A DNA stretch of 64,000 bases from positions 1 through 64,000 of the forward strand of contig NZ_JXSY01000026.1 in NCBI RefSeq assembly GCF_004329715.1, in the 5' to 3' direction. The stretch comes from Bowmanella sp. JS7-9 (lineage in GTDB: Bacteria > Pseudomonadota > Gammaproteobacteria > Enterobacterales > Alteromonadaceae). Numbering within the stretch: the stretch's first letter is position 1; each line of letters starts with the position of its first letter. Positions 18,825 through 28,376 of this stretch are shown here, piece by piece. The position numbers and the translations under genes were made by a program. The notes below the pieces were generated by a model, which was not told the origin of the DNA, did not search any database, and was given only the letters and a program-made list of their open reading frames with translations.

Positions 18825-19111
18825 TATTCAATCCTCAGCATGGCGGTCTGATCATCGGCATCGCTGGCCTCTATATCAACCTCGCTGGTCACCACTTCGC
18901 CATCCTTAATTGGCAGCTCAGTAGGCAGTTCGCTGAAGAAGTTATCAAGCGAGTGCTCCAGGCGTTGCTGTAGCTGGCTCTCCAGTGCATCGACCGCTTC
19001 GCTGATAACTTGTTGTGTCAGTGTGTTTACGGTGACTTCCTGACTATGGGCACTGACCGAAAGGATACCCATGCCAGCAACCAAGATGCTGGTGAAACTC
19101 TGCTTGAACAT
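18824..19111 (-). CDS. Small exported acidic protein, unknown
   Basis: I do not recognise this 95-residue protein. It has a signal peptide (about 1-23, ending SAHSQ) and an acidic mature part with a helical segment VISEAVDALESQLQQRLEHS and a very acidic C-terminus. It is predicted to be periplasmic. It is upstream of and coupled with the 46-residue ORF, and both lie just downstream of dusA on the same strand but after a 174-base gap, so they may have their own promoter. Confidence 0.65.
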   Translation of the reverse strand: MFKQSFTSILVAGMGILSVSAHSQEVTVNTLTQQVISEAVDALESQLQQRLEHSLDNFFSELPTELPIKDGEVVTSEVDIEASDADDQTAMLRIE

Positions 19112-19285
19112 AATGTGCTCCTGCGCTTTTTTAATTAAGTCGCAGGAACTATTGCGATAGTTGTGCCAACCAATGAAAAAACCTTTAACATGCTGTTATT
19201 AAAGGATTTTTAATTTAAACCTCATTTCAGGGTTGCACTGGCACAAGTCAGAAACATTCGCCGATTAGCGAAATTGACCACCAAC

Positions 19286-20308
19286 TTAGTCGATTTGACT
19301 ACTTTCCAAAATATGTTGAGTGCGCGCCTGCCAGTCGGCATAGGCCGCCAGTAAGGTAGCGCCACTGGCATCGGCCGCGGGGCCGTTTTCACTGAGGTAA
19401 CGGCGCCAGATCCGCGCGCCAGGCAAGCCCTGAAATAACCCGAGCATATGGCGCATGACATGCCAGGCTCGTCCGCCACTGGCAATATGCTGGTCGATAT
19501 AATCCGCCATGGTGACGATCACCTCTTCGCGACTGGCTACGCGGTGGTTATCACCATAGATGCGTTGATCAGCCTCAGCCAGCATATAAGGATTGGCATA
19601 CACTTCACGGCCAATCATCACCCCATCTACATATTGCAGATGTTGTTCGGCTTCCCACAGGGTTTTGATGCCCCCGTTGATACTGATATGCAAATGGGGA
19701 AACTGTTGTTTTAACTGATAGACGCGGTCGTAGATCAACGGCGGAATATCGCGGTTTTGCTTAGGGCTTAAGCCTTGCAGCCAAGCCTTACGTGCGTGAA
19801 TGATAAAGGTATCACAGCCCCCTTCTATCACCTGTTCGGTAAAGCGGGTGAGATCTTCATATTCACACATATCATCGATGCCAATGCGGCATTTGACCGT
19901 AACCGGAATCGACACTTTGTCCTGCATGGCCTTCACACACTCGGCGACGACCTGTGGCGTGGCCATTAAGCACGCCCCAAACGCACCGTTTTGCACCCGA
20001 TCCGATGGGCACCCCACATTGATATTCACCTCATCGTAGCCACGTTGCTCTGCCAAGTGTGCACACTGCGCCATATGCGTCGGATCCGACCCGCCCAGTT
20101 GCAGTGCCAGCGGGTGTTCCTGTTGGTTAAAACCCAGGTAATCGCCCTTGCCATAAATGATCGCGCCTGTGGTAACCATTTCGGTATACAGCAGAGTATG
20201 ACGCGTGATGAGTCGCAGAAAATAGCGGCAATGACGATCTGTCCAGTCCAGCATGGGTGCAACGGACAAACGACGATTGAAATCTAATGACTGAGGCTGG
20301 CGCAACAT
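19286..20308 (-). CDS. dusA: tRNA-dihydrouridine(20/20a) synthase DusA
   Basis: DusA reduces uridines 20/20a in the tRNA D-loop using FMN and NADPH. The 340-residue protein has the TIM-barrel family segments [14 protein letters not shown] (about 15-28), [19 protein letters not shown] (about 97-115, with the catalytic cysteine), KCRIGIDD and [16 protein letters not shown], the last being typical of DusA rather than DusB or DusC. In enterobacteria dusA neighbours pspG; here no pspG is adjacent. Confidence 0.95.
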   Translation of the reverse strand: MLRQPQSLDFNRRLSVAPMLDWTDRHCRYFLRLITRHTLLYTEMVTTGAIIYGKGDYLGFNQQEHPLALQLGGSDPTHMAQCAHLAEQRGYDEVNINVGCPSDRVQNGAFGACLMATPQVVAECVKAMQDKVSIPVTVKCRIGIDDMCEYEDLTRFTEQVIEGGCDTFIIHARKAWLQGLSPKQNRDIPPLIYDRVYQLKQQFPHLHISINGGIKTLWEAEQHLQYVDGVMIGREVYANPYMLAEADQRIYGDNHRVASREEVIVTMADYIDQHIASGGRAWHVMRHMLGLFQGLPGARIWRRYLSENGPAADASGATLLAAYADWQARTQHILESSQID

Positions 20309-20472
20309 AAACGACCTGAGGAAAACAAACCGGCGCGCAGTTTAGCAAAATTTCCGCCGTGTCTCACTCGTAAAACCCGTAAACAAAGACGCGTTTTTTG
20401 CCGCCTGTGCTAGCTTCAATACTGGTAATTCACCAAGTACAGCTTTTCACTTATTTATGCCAAGGAGGCAAT

Positions 20473-21036
20473 ATGAAATTTCCCCGGTTATTACCCCTTT
20501 CATTTTTGGTTATGGCTAGTTTCAGCACGCAGGCCGCAGATGATCCCGCCACCGCCTGCCAGCAGGCGGCCAAGCTTTATCAACAACAGGATATTAAAGC
20601 CGCCAAGGAAGAGGCTCAGTGGTGCGTCACCCTGTTGCAACAACTGATGGCAAAACAAACCCAACAGGTCTTTCCCGACAAAATCGGTGGATATACAGGT
20701 CAGGACATAGAGCAAAACAGTGCTATGGGCATGAATATCACCGAGCGCCGATACCAGAACAAGCAGGGGGAGATTAGCGTTAAACTCACCAGCGGAGATA
20801 ACGGGGCGATGGCCAGTGCGTTATCTGCGATGGCACAATTTGGCATGAGCCCGGGTAAAGCTATCCGGGTGCAACGCTACAAAGGCACTGATTTAAGTGA
20901 AGATGATTTTACCCAGTTACAGTTTGCGTTAAAAAACGGTGCAGTATTGTCGTTTGAGTCCAGTGACGTCCCCCGCGACGAGGTCCTTAGCTTCGCCGAA
21001 AGCTTCCCGTTAGCAGAAATAGAACAGGCCCTGTGA
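20473..21036 (+). CDS. Exported protein of unknown function
   Basis: The ATG at 20473 is chosen because AAGGAGG (20462-20468) precedes it at ideal spacing, and because a signal peptide (MKFPRLLPLSFLVMASFSTQA) begins there. The longer frame upstream has neither. The mature 165 residues contain a TPR-like helical segment (about 25-60), then a region starting GGYTGQDIEQNSAMGM resembling periplasmic DUF-type domains that follow repeats. I do not recognise a named family. The stop codon lies in the loop of its terminator. Confidence 0.7.
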   Translation: MKFPRLLPLSFLVMASFSTQAADDPATACQQAAKLYQQQDIKAAKEEAQWCVTLLQQLMAKQTQQVFPDKIGGYTGQDIEQNSAMGMNITERRYQNKQGEISVKLTSGDNGAMASALSAMAQFGMSPGKAIRVQRYKGTDLSEDDFTQLQFALKNGAVLSFESSDVPRDEVLSFAESFPLAEIEQAL

Positions 21037-21046
21037 GGGCCTGTTT
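21023..21046 (+). terminator. Probable terminator of the exported-protein gene
   Basis: AACAGGCCC and GGGCCTGTT arms, loop TGTGA containing the TGA stop, followed by only a short T run. Confidence 0.65.
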
Positions 21047-21333
21047 TGCATAATTATTCACCTGCATGCAGATAACATCTGCTTGCGATTGAATATTATT
21101 TCAACTTAACTATATTTTCACTATTGAGCATTTTACTCATACTTGCCAACCAACGTTGACGTGAAGACATCAGCACGCTAGGTGCTTTTGCGTTAACTTT
21201 TGATTTACAATGATTTTCAACAATTTGCATAATTTCATTCCATCTGGACAGGGGCTAACCAACGCTGTTATTTTGCCCAATAACAAGCTAAAAAACGAAC
21301 AACACCTGATTGGTATTAATATAAGCAAAACTT

Positions 21334-22266
21334 ATGGATAAGCGTTTACGCCACATTGCCCTGCTGCGTTGTTTTGCGGCCGCGGCAAAATATGAGTCTT
21401 ACAGTCAGGCGGCGCAGCGTCTGGCCATTACTCAAGCCGCGGTGAGCCAACAAATACGCTCGCTGGAAGAGGTCTTAGCGGTGAAGTTATTTGTCCGTCA
21501 CGGCCGAAGTATGCGCCTCACCCCGCAGGGCAAAACCCTGTATCAACATGTGGACGACGCTTTTACCACGTTATCTGCCGGGTTCGACAAAGTGCAGGTG
21601 GAACCCGCAGAGGGCGTGCTGAATGTCACTACCGGGTTATCATTTGCCTCTATCTGGCTCGTACCGAAATTATGGAAGTTCTCCGCCCGTTACCCGGATA
21701 TCAAAGTCAAAATCATTGTGTCCACTGAACTGGAAAGCCTGCGCTATTCGGATATCGATGTGGCTATCCGTCAAGGGGACGCCACCGATCACCGGGTGCA
21801 TCAGGAAACTCTGTTTATCGATCCGGTGTTTGCGGTATGCGCGCCTCAGCTGGTGGAAACCGCTCGAATTGCCCAGCCGGCGGATTTACTCAATTGCTTA
21901 CTGGTGGAAGCGGAAGATCCCGGGCGCTTTAGTTGGGCCAACTGGTTTTCCTTGTCCGACCTGACCATTCCACGGCATAAACGTGACTGGCTGGAGGTAT
22001 CGACACTGGAGATGGGCATCAATGCCGTGCTGGCTGGTCAGGGGATCTGTCTGGCCTCCTATTGTCTGGTAAAAGATCTTATCAACAGCGGCTTGTTGGT
22101 GCGCCCATTCCCGTTGCAGATTGAACCGGGACAGCGGTTTTCGCTGTTATACGACCCCAACTCACCACGTAAACCGCGCATCGATATTTTTACCGATTGG
22201 CTAAAACAGGAACTGATTGACGACTGTATCGTTTCGCCGTCCGATGCCGGGCAATTTGCGCGCTAA
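21334..22266 (+). CDS. LysR-family regulator, GcvA-like
   Basis: This 310-residue regulator has an N-terminal winged helix-turn-helix (about 6-65, SYSQAAQRLAITQAAVSQQIRSLE) and a two-lobed effector domain. Its sequence style (VTTGLSFASIWLVPKLWKF, DIDVAIRQGD) is that of the GcvA/AmpR subgroup of LysR regulators, which in E. coli responds to glycine or cell-wall fragments. No glycine-cleavage or beta-lactamase gene is adjacent, so its target cannot be read from context. A 297-base non-coding region precedes it. Confidence 0.82.
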   Translation: MDKRLRHIALLRCFAAAAKYESYSQAAQRLAITQAAVSQQIRSLEEVLAVKLFVRHGRSMRLTPQGKTLYQHVDDAFTTLSAGFDKVQVEPAEGVLNVTTGLSFASIWLVPKLWKFSARYPDIKVKIIVSTELESLRYSDIDVAIRQGDATDHRVHQETLFIDPVFAVCAPQLVETARIAQPADLLNCLLVEAEDPGRFSWANWFSLSDLTIPRHKRDWLEVSTLEMGINAVLAGQGICLASYCLVKDLINSGLLVRPFPLQIEPGQRFSLLYDPNSPRKPRIDIFTDWLKQELIDDCIVSPSDAGQFAR

Positions 22267-22335
22267 ACTGTAGGGTTTAGCGCCTGCCTCTGGCATACTT
22301 GGCGGCTGATTTTTACCTGTCTCGGGGAATGGGTT

Positions 22336-23619
22336 TTGCGAAAAGGGTTTGCGGCGTTTTTTCTGCTTTTGTTGTTGGTCACGCTGCCGATTGTGTTAGT
22401 TATCGATACCTCGCCGGCGGTGCGGGAGTTATCCAGCGCGCAGCTACAACAGGCGGATCGTATTCCAACCTTGATTGGCCAGCTAAAAGCTTTTACCGCC
22501 AACTCGTCGCGCCCTCAACAAATCACCCTGAACAAAGCGCAGATAGATAGCCTCAGCGCATTGATTGCCCGTGCCCGCTCTGGCTGGTTCAGCTCAGTGG
22601 CGCTTAGTCCCACAGCGGCAGAGTTAACCCTTTCCCTGCCGATTGCTGACAGCGGGCTGTTTTTTAATGCCCGCGCCAGTGTGCAAAGTGGCAACGGGCT
22701 GACGCTTGATAATGTGAAAGTGGGAGATCTACCGATTCCCGCCTCGCTGGCGCGCTGGCTGTTAGTTAAGATTGGCGACCGGGTGGTTAATCTCGATATC
22801 AGTGAACGGTTACTCAATCGGGTTGAAAAGGTTATCACCACCGACAATGCCATCACCATTACCCTGGCGCCGGTAGCTGATTTGTTGGCAGAGCTCAAAT
22901 CCCGCCCGACGCAGCTGGATGAAGATTCCGAACAGTTTCGCCGCTTAACCACCCACTATCTGACATTCCTTGGCCAGCAGCCGCGACCTGCCCCTGAGGA
23001 CGCCACTCTGACCTATTTACGCGCGCTGTTTGGCCATGTAGCGCAGCAAAGCCAGGGCGAAGATGCCGCATTGCATAATCAGGCGGCAACCATGGCCATG
23101 GCCATTTTTGCCGGTAGCCAGCATTTCAGCCGTTTCATTGGTGGCGTAGAACAACCCGTACTGGCCAACGCCAAATCACCGTTGCCGCTGCAGTTTGCCA
23201 ATCGACACGATTTGTTTTTGCACTTTATTTTTTCTGCAGCCATCGAAATTCTGTCGGATCATCAGGTCACCTATGCCATTGGCGAGTTTAAGGAACTGAT
23301 GGATCGCAACATGTCCGGCTCGGGATTTAGCTTCGCCGATCTTGCTGCGGATTTAACCGGCAGTAAATTCGCCCGCTGTCTGGCCAGCCCGGATTATGCA
23401 CCAGAGCTGCAACAGCGCTTACCGGTGCTGTTTAATGAGCAGGCACTGTTCCCGCGCATCGATGACCTGCCGGAGGGCATGCATGAAGACGAATTCCAGC
23501 AAAAAATTGGCGGCGTCGATAGCCCGGTCTACCGTCAGTTAACCGAACAGATTCAGCAACGAATCGACGCTCTGCTGCTGTTCACCGCTCCCACTTCTAA
23601 TATGATCCCGCTGTGTTAA
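22336..23619 (+). CDS. Membrane-anchored periplasmic protein, unknown
   Basis: I do not recognise this 427-residue protein. It starts with TTG (GGGG about eight bases upstream), then a hydrophobic N-terminal anchor (about 5-23) and a long soluble part. Residues 45-200 have alternating patterns such as TLSLPIADSGLFFNARASVQSGNG, and the C-terminal half contains LTYLRALFGHVAQQSQGEDAALHNQAATMAMAIFAG. It lies 70 bases after the LysR gene and 31 bases before zur, all on the same strand, so co-transcription with zur is possible. The TTG start is the main uncertainty. Confidence 0.65.
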   Translation: MRKGFAAFFLLLLLVTLPIVLVIDTSPAVRELSSAQLQQADRIPTLIGQLKAFTANSSRPQQITLNKAQIDSLSALIARARSGWFSSVALSPTAAELTLSLPIADSGLFFNARASVQSGNGLTLDNVKVGDLPIPASLARWLLVKIGDRVVNLDISERLLNRVEKVITTDNAITITLAPVADLLAELKSRPTQLDEDSEQFRRLTTHYLTFLGQQPRPAPEDATLTYLRALFGHVAQQSQGEDAALHNQAATMAMAIFAGSQHFSRFIGGVEQPVLANAKSPLPLQFANRHDLFLHFIFSAAIEILSDHQVTYAIGEFKELMDRNMSGSGFSFADLAADLTGSKFARCLASPDYAPELQQRLPVLFNEQALFPRIDDLPEGMHEDEFQQKIGGVDSPVYRQLTEQIQQRIDALLLFTAPTSNMIPLC

Positions 23620-23650
23620 ACTGCGCGGGTCACAGCACAGAGAGTCAACA

Positions 23651-24091
23651 ATGAGTATCAGCAGTCAGGTCAATAAAGCCCGCGAATATTGTGAGAAAAA
23701 AGGTGCGCGCTTTACCCTGTTGCGTGAAAAAGTCTATGCCCTGTTGGTGGAACGTGATGGCGCAACCGGCGCATACGAATTGCTCGATCGTCTGAAAGAA
23801 ACCGAGCAAAGCGCTAAACCCGCAACCATCTACCGCACATTGGATTTTTTACTGGAATTTGGTCTGATCCATCGGATTGAATCCAGCAATGCTTTTGTTG
23901 CCTGTCACCATTTTGGCTGCTCCCATCCGGTACAATTTCTGATTTGCGACGAGTGTGGTGACGTGCGCGAAATTCAATCTGCCGGTTTACAGGAAACCCT
24001 CGACCGTCAGGCCAACCAACACGGCTTCCGCGTCCATACACAAACCATCGAAGCCCACGGCATCTGCGCAAACTGTCAATTACATCAGTAA
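23651..24091 (+). CDS. zur: Zinc uptake regulator Zur (Fur family)
   Basis: This 146-residue Fur-family repressor has an N-terminal winged-helix domain (ARFTLLREKVYALLVERDGATGAYELLDRL). The C-terminal metal-binding domain contains CHHFGCSHPVQFLICDECGD and GICANCQ, two CxxC pairs for the structural zinc site. The sequence matches Zur rather than Fur (short N-terminus, AKPATIYRTLDFLLEFGLIHRIES). Zur represses zinc uptake genes when zinc is sufficient. No znuABC genes are in the window. Confidence 0.92.
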   Translation: MSISSQVNKAREYCEKKGARFTLLREKVYALLVERDGATGAYELLDRLKETEQSAKPATIYRTLDFLLEFGLIHRIESSNAFVACHHFGCSHPVQFLICDECGDVREIQSAGLQETLDRQANQHGFRVHTQTIEAHGICANCQLHQ

Positions 24092-24153
24092 CTTGCACCT
24101 GACTCTGCACTCCATTAGCATGGTATGCAGCGAGTCAACTTCAGGTGGCAACT

Positions 24154-24579
24154 ATGTGGCGACAACACATCTTGCAGCTAACTGCGCGTAAACGCGGTCT
24201 GCATTTGATCACCGATGAACTCATAAGCCAAGTACCCGACATTGCCGACTATCAGGTTGGTTTACTGCATTTGTTTCTTTGCCATACCAGCGCAGCTCTG
24301 ACCCTGAATGAAAATGCCGATCCCAGCGTCAGGGTCGATATGCAGCGCTGGTTGAATCATACCGTGGCGGATAATACCGCTTATTTTACCCATACCTATG
24401 AAGGTCCGGACGATATGTCCGCACATATCAAAAGCAGCTTATTTGGCGCCAGCCTGACTGTGCCGATTACGGCCGGCAAATTAGCCATGGGTACCTGGCA
24501 AGGTATTTATTTATGTGAGTTTCGTGAGCATGGTGGTACACGACGACTCATCGCAACACTTCAGGGCGAACTACGCTGA
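24154..24579 (+). CDS. yjbQ: Secondary thiamine-phosphate synthase-type enzyme YjbQ (UPF0047)
   Basis: This 141-residue protein belongs to the UPF0047/YjbQ family, small trimeric proteins that show weak thiamine-phosphate synthase activity and whose true role is unsettled. Family segments are GLHLITDEL, LCHTSAALTLNENADPSVR, HTYEGPDDMSAHIKSSLFG and GTWQGIYLCEFREHGGTR. The ATG at 24154 is preferred, with AGGTGG six bases upstream; a GTG three codons earlier overlaps that site. It sits between zur and the OmpA-like gene with 20-60 base gaps. Confidence 0.92.
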   Translation: MWRQHILQLTARKRGLHLITDELISQVPDIADYQVGLLHLFLCHTSAALTLNENADPSVRVDMQRWLNHTVADNTAYFTHTYEGPDDMSAHIKSSLFGASLTVPITAGKLAMGTWQGIYLCEFREHGGTRRLIATLQGELR

Positions 24580-24599
24580 ATGACACCAACGAGGGACTA

Positions 24600-25805
24600 A
24601 TGAAGATCACAACACGTTACGCAAGCGCATTACTGGCTGGCACACTGGCCGCCTCAGCCATGGCCGAAGAGACTCCCAAAGCAGATGGTTGGGTAGGATT
24701 ATTTGGCGAATATTATTGGGTTGATAATGATAAACCTGAAGGGTTGGGCACCCTGGATAAAGGCCCGGGGGTTGGCCTGGAATTTGGCTTGCACTTTAGT
24801 GAGCAATGGGCCGGCCGTATCGAATGGTCTCATCTGAATATTGATGGCGAAAACGGTGGCAGTGACGAAAGTGGTGACCGGGTGGGCGTCGACGCGCTGT
24901 ATTTCTTTAAACCCAATGGCAATGTGTATGCCTTTGCCGGGTTAAAAAATGAAAATCTCGACCAAACCTACCGTTTGGCCAACGTGGGCCTAGGTACCCA
25001 TATGATGCTTGCGCCCCAGTGGCGCTTGATGCTTGAGGGCGCGCTGTACCACGATTTCGGCGAAGGATTTAAAGATTACTCGGTAAAACTGGGCATCGCC
25101 CGCGTATTTGGCGCGGATAGCCCGGCTGCACCGAAACCCGCACCTGTGGTTGCCAAAGCCAGCGATAGTGACAATGACGGTGTAATGGACGCCCAGGATG
25201 CCTGCCCAGACAGTGCAGCGGGCACTCGCGTAAATGCCAATGGCTGCAGCGACAGCGATAACGACGGCGTCATTGATGGACAGGATCTGTGTCCCAACTC
25301 GATGCCCGGCAGTGTGGTCAACGAAATGGGCTGCGCGGATGATGACAACGATGGCGTCGCCAACAATCTGGACAAGTGCCCCGCCACCCCGATGGAAGAT
25401 AAAGTCGATGCCGATGGCTGTAGTATCTTCCAGGAAGAGTCGCTGAGTGTGACGCTGAATGTGTTGTTTGCCAATAACAGTTCGATCATTGGCAATAAGA
25501 CCGATCCACAATTTGCCGACTTCGCCGCATTTATGCGCCGCTTCCCCAATACACAGGCTGAAATTGCCGGTCATACCTCGGCAGTAGGGTCGGCTGAATA
25601 CAACCAGATGCTATCGGATAAACGTGCTAAAGCGGTACGCCAACTGCTGATTGACCAATATGGTATCGCGGCTGACCGCTTGACGGCCAAAGGCTATGGC
25701 GAAACCCGTTTACTGGATAGCGCCGACACGGCAGAAGCACATCGTAAGAACCGCCGCATCGAAGCCGAGATTACGGTGAAACAACAGACTGAGTTGAAAC
25801 GCTAG
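24600..25805 (+). CDS. OmpA-family outer-membrane protein with TSP3 calcium-binding repeats
   Basis: This 401-residue exported protein has a signal peptide (about 1-22), an eight-stranded barrel-like domain (about 30-178) and a hinge with three thrombospondin type 3 repeats. The repeats (about 190-285) each contain DSDNDGV or DDDNDGV and a CP or GC cysteine pair. It ends with an OmpA C-terminal peptidoglycan-binding domain (about 290-395, TAKGYGETRL and HRKNRRIEAEI). It resembles OprF/OmpA-type porins of marine bacteria and likely links the outer membrane to the wall, with calcium stiffening the linker. Confidence 0.92.
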   Translation: MKITTRYASALLAGTLAASAMAEETPKADGWVGLFGEYYWVDNDKPEGLGTLDKGPGVGLEFGLHFSEQWAGRIEWSHLNIDGENGGSDESGDRVGVDALYFFKPNGNVYAFAGLKNENLDQTYRLANVGLGTHMMLAPQWRLMLEGALYHDFGEGFKDYSVKLGIARVFGADSPAAPKPAPVVAKASDSDNDGVMDAQDACPDSAAGTRVNANGCSDSDNDGVIDGQDLCPNSMPGSVVNEMGCADDDNDGVANNLDKCPATPMEDKVDADGCSIFQEESLSVTLNVLFANNSSIIGNKTDPQFADFAAFMRRFPNTQAEIAGHTSAVGSAEYNQMLSDKRAKAVRQLLIDQYGIAADRLTAKGYGETRLLDSADTAEAHRKNRRIEAEITVKQQTELKR

Positions 25806-25830
25806 AGTAAGACCTGCGTTCAGCGCCTAT

Positions 25831-25858
25831 AAAAAACGCCGCAATTGCGGCGTTTTTT
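25831..25858. terminator. Bidirectional terminator between convergent genes
   Basis: AAAAAACGCCGC and GCGGCGTTTTTT arms with an AATT loop, a 12-base perfect stem serving the OmpA-like gene on the plus strand and the oxidoreductase on the minus strand, whose stop overlaps it. Confidence 0.9.
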
Positions 25859-26852
25859 AAACCTTCTCAAACTCATCGCCATAATACAGGCCGATTTGCC
25901 GACGGACCTCATCCATCTGCGTCAACACTGCCAGCGTATCTCTGTGCGGCACCACATCCGACTGGCGTTTTCCGACCAGAATACAGCGGGCCATGTCCTC
26001 AATCTGGTACTCAAAGCCATTATGCGCCCAGGGCAATGTCAAGGTTTGTATATCATCCCCCCGTTGCAGGCTAACCTGTGAGCCAGACCAAAAACGCGGC
26101 TCAAGGGTAATCGTGCCTTCACTACCATAGACATGTAATGCGTTTTGCTGCTGGCTGACAATCGAGGTCGCAAACTGGGCAAGTTGCCCACCGCTGTATT
26201 GCACTGTCGCCATCACACTCTCATCCACGCCATCGGCAGACAGTTTCCCCAACGCCTGGATAGCGGTATGCGACTGGCCGAGCATAAACTGACTCAGCGA
26301 CAAGGCATACACCCCCAAATCCAGCATGGCACCACCGGCCAGCGCTTTATTGTTAATCCGGTGCTCGGGGCCATGTTCAAACGCAATACCAATGGAGGAT
26401 TGAATAGATTGCACCTCGCCAATTCGCTTGTCTGCCAACCACTGTTTGGCCTGCGCCACATAGGGCAAGAACCGACTCCACACCGCTTCCATCAACATGC
26501 AATCATGTTGTTCAGCCAGCTCGCAAAGACGGGCAAACTGGGCTGCATTCACACAGGCAGGCTTTTCAATCAATACATGTTTTCCGGCCTTAAGGGCACG
26601 CATGGCGGCCGGATAATGATAGTTGTGCGGCGTGGCAATATACACGGCCTGCACCTGAGGATTGGCCAGTAATGCTGCTTCATCGTCGTAGGCATGCGCC
26701 AACTGCCAGCGACTGGCGAATGCGTCGGCATTTTGCTGGGAACGACTGGCCACCGCGACCAGTTGATTGTGATCACAATATGCTAACGCATCGGCAAATT
26801 TGTGCGCGATTCGGCCGGGACCGATGATGCCCCAGTGGAGCGTCGTGGACAT
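25857..26852 (-). CDS. Gfo/Idh/MocA family NAD(P)-dependent oxidoreductase
   Basis: This 331-residue protein has an N-terminal Rossmann fold (WGIIGPGRIAHKFADAL near 8-24) and the EKPACVNAAQF motif near 96 with the catalytic lysine. The C-terminal alpha/beta domain includes GGAMLDLGVYALS near 175. The family oxidises or reduces sugars, inositols and dihydrodiols with NAD(P). The sequence resembles the dihydrodiol dehydrogenase/YdgJ-like group, but the substrate cannot be told from sequence or neighbours. It stands alone downstream of dnaB, where alr is often found in other gammaproteobacteria. Confidence 0.88.
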   Translation of the reverse strand: MSTTLHWGIIGPGRIAHKFADALAYCDHNQLVAVASRSQQNADAFASRWQLAHAYDDEAALLANPQVQAVYIATPHNYHYPAAMRALKAGKHVLIEKPACVNAAQFARLCELAEQHDCMLMEAVWSRFLPYVAQAKQWLADKRIGEVQSIQSSIGIAFEHGPEHRINNKALAGGAMLDLGVYALSLSQFMLGQSHTAIQALGKLSADGVDESVMATVQYSGGQLAQFATSIVSQQQNALHVYGSEGTITLEPRFWSGSQVSLQRGDDIQTLTLPWAHNGFEYQIEDMARCILVGKRQSDVVPHRDTLAVLTQMDEVRRQIGLYYGDEFEKV

Positions 26853-26902
26853 GACGTTTGCTCTCCTTAAACGGTCAACTTTGAGAAGCGGGATTCAGCA
26901 AA

Positions 26903-26930
26903 TAATAATGCGCCCGCAGGCGCATTATTA
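26903..26930 (-). terminator. Terminator of dnaB
   Basis: TAATAATGCGCC and GGCGCATTATTA arms with a CGCA loop form a 12-base perfect stem whose distal end covers the dnaB stop codon (26928-26930). The T tract after it is short. Confidence 0.7.
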
Positions 26931-28325
26931 ATATTCATCGTCGTAATCGGGGCCGGTGTAATTGTCGAAACGGGAATACTGGCCCTGGAAGGTCAAACGT
27001 ACCGTACCGATGGGGCCGTTACGCTGTTTACCGAGAATAATTTCGGCGACGCCTTTTAATTCACTGTTTTCGTGATATACCTCGTCACGATAAATAAACA
27101 TGATTAAGTCGGCATCCTGCTCGATGGAGCCGGATTCACGCAAGTCCGAGTTCACTGGGCGTTTGTCCGCACGTTGTTCAAGGCTTCGGTTTAACTGGGA
27201 TAGCGCCACCACGGGACACTCCAGCTCTTTGGCCAGCGCTTTGAGTGAGCGGGAAATCTCCGCGATTTCCAGGGTACGGTTATCCGATAGTGAAGGCACC
27301 CGCATTAATTGCAGGTAGTCGACCATGATTAGGCTGATGCCCCCATTATCACGGGCGATCTTGCGCGCTCGGGTGCGCACTTCCATCGGTGTCAGGCCGG
27401 AAGAGTCATCAATAAACAAATTATTGCGATCTTTCAGGTTGGCCATGGTCTGCGACACCCGGGTCCACTCTTCATCGTTGAGCTGTGCGGTGCGGATGCT
27501 GGTCTGATTAACCCGGCTTAGTGACGCCAACATACGCATCATGATCTGTTCGGATGGCATCTCTAAACTGAATACCAGCACTGGCTTGGTTTCTGCCATC
27601 ATGGCATTTTCCACCAGGTTCATCGCGAAGGTGGTTTTACCCATGGACGGACGCGCTGCGACGATAATCAGATCCGATGGCTGCAAACCCGAGGTCTTTT
27701 TATCTAGGTCGACAAAGCCGGTGGTCACCCCGGTGACTTCCCGGTTATCTTTCACCAGTGCTTCAAGCCGCTCAATGGTTTTACCCAGCACCTGTTCAAC
27801 ATTGCGCGGGCCCTCATTCTCGCCGGTACGTTTTTCGGCAATTTCGAAAACCTTACTTTCGGCAAAATCGAGGATCTCAGAGGCATCGCGGCCCTGGGGG
27901 TTATAGCTGGTATCAGCTATTTCATTGGCGACCGCAATTAATTCACGGGCAACGGCACGCTCTTTAATGATTTTCGCGTAGGCCACCACGTTAGCGGCAC
28001 TGGGCGTGTTTTTTGCCAGCTCACCTAAATAGGCGAAGCCGCCTACTTCGTCCAGTTGTTCGGTGTTTTCTAGCTGTTCAGAAACGGTAATGACATCAAC
28101 CGGCTGATTGGCCTTGAGCAGCGCCAGAATCGCAATATAAATAATCCGGTGAGAGCGATTGTAAAAATCGTCCTCGACCAGTTGCTCGGTGACTTTGTCC
28201 CACGAGTCCGGTGCAATCAACATACTGCCGAGTACAGACTGTTCCGCTTCAATGGAGTGAGGCGGTATTTTCAGCTTTTCTATGCTGACTTCGGCTTTTT
28301 TACTGCTGGTCGATTTCACGTGCAC
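26928..28325 (-). CDS. dnaB: Replicative DNA helicase DnaB
   Basis: DnaB is the hexameric 5'-3' helicase at the replication fork. The 465-residue protein has the N-terminal primase-interaction domain (HSIEAEQSVLGSMLIAPDSWD near 22) and a RecA-like motor. The motor shows Walker A AARPSMGKTTFAMN near 210, Walker B MVDYLQLMR near 320, and the C-terminal LSQLNRSLEQRADKRP arginine-finger region. No intein is present. In most gammaproteobacteria dnaB directly follows rplI; here about 4.5 kb of other genes lie between. Confidence 0.97.
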   Translation of the reverse strand: MHVKSTSSKKAEVSIEKLKIPPHSIEAEQSVLGSMLIAPDSWDKVTEQLVEDDFYNRSHRIIYIAILALLKANQPVDVITVSEQLENTEQLDEVGGFAYLGELAKNTPSAANVVAYAKIIKERAVARELIAVANEIADTSYNPQGRDASEILDFAESKVFEIAEKRTGENEGPRNVEQVLGKTIERLEALVKDNREVTGVTTGFVDLDKKTSGLQPSDLIIVAARPSMGKTTFAMNLVENAMMAETKPVLVFSLEMPSEQIMMRMLASLSRVNQTSIRTAQLNDEEWTRVSQTMANLKDRNNLFIDDSSGLTPMEVRTRARKIARDNGGISLIMVDYLQLMRVPSLSDNRTLEIAEISRSLKALAKELECPVVALSQLNRSLEQRADKRPVNSDLRESGSIEQDADLIMFIYRDEVYHENSELKGVAEIILGKQRNGPIGTVRLTFQGQYSRFDNYTGPDYDDEY

Positions 28326-28376
28326 CGATCTGGTTTAATTAGCGGAGGGTTATTATGCGTGAAAATATTCCATTAA

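Noticed and set aside
24990-25574. Long minus-strand open frames opposite the OmpA/TSP3 gene
   Set aside because: They mirror the repetitive GAT/GAC-rich TSP3 codons of the real gene, which lack stops on the opposite strand.
26145-26672. 175-codon plus-strand frame inside the oxidoreductase gene
   Set aside because: It is an antisense shadow with no ribosome binding site or family features.
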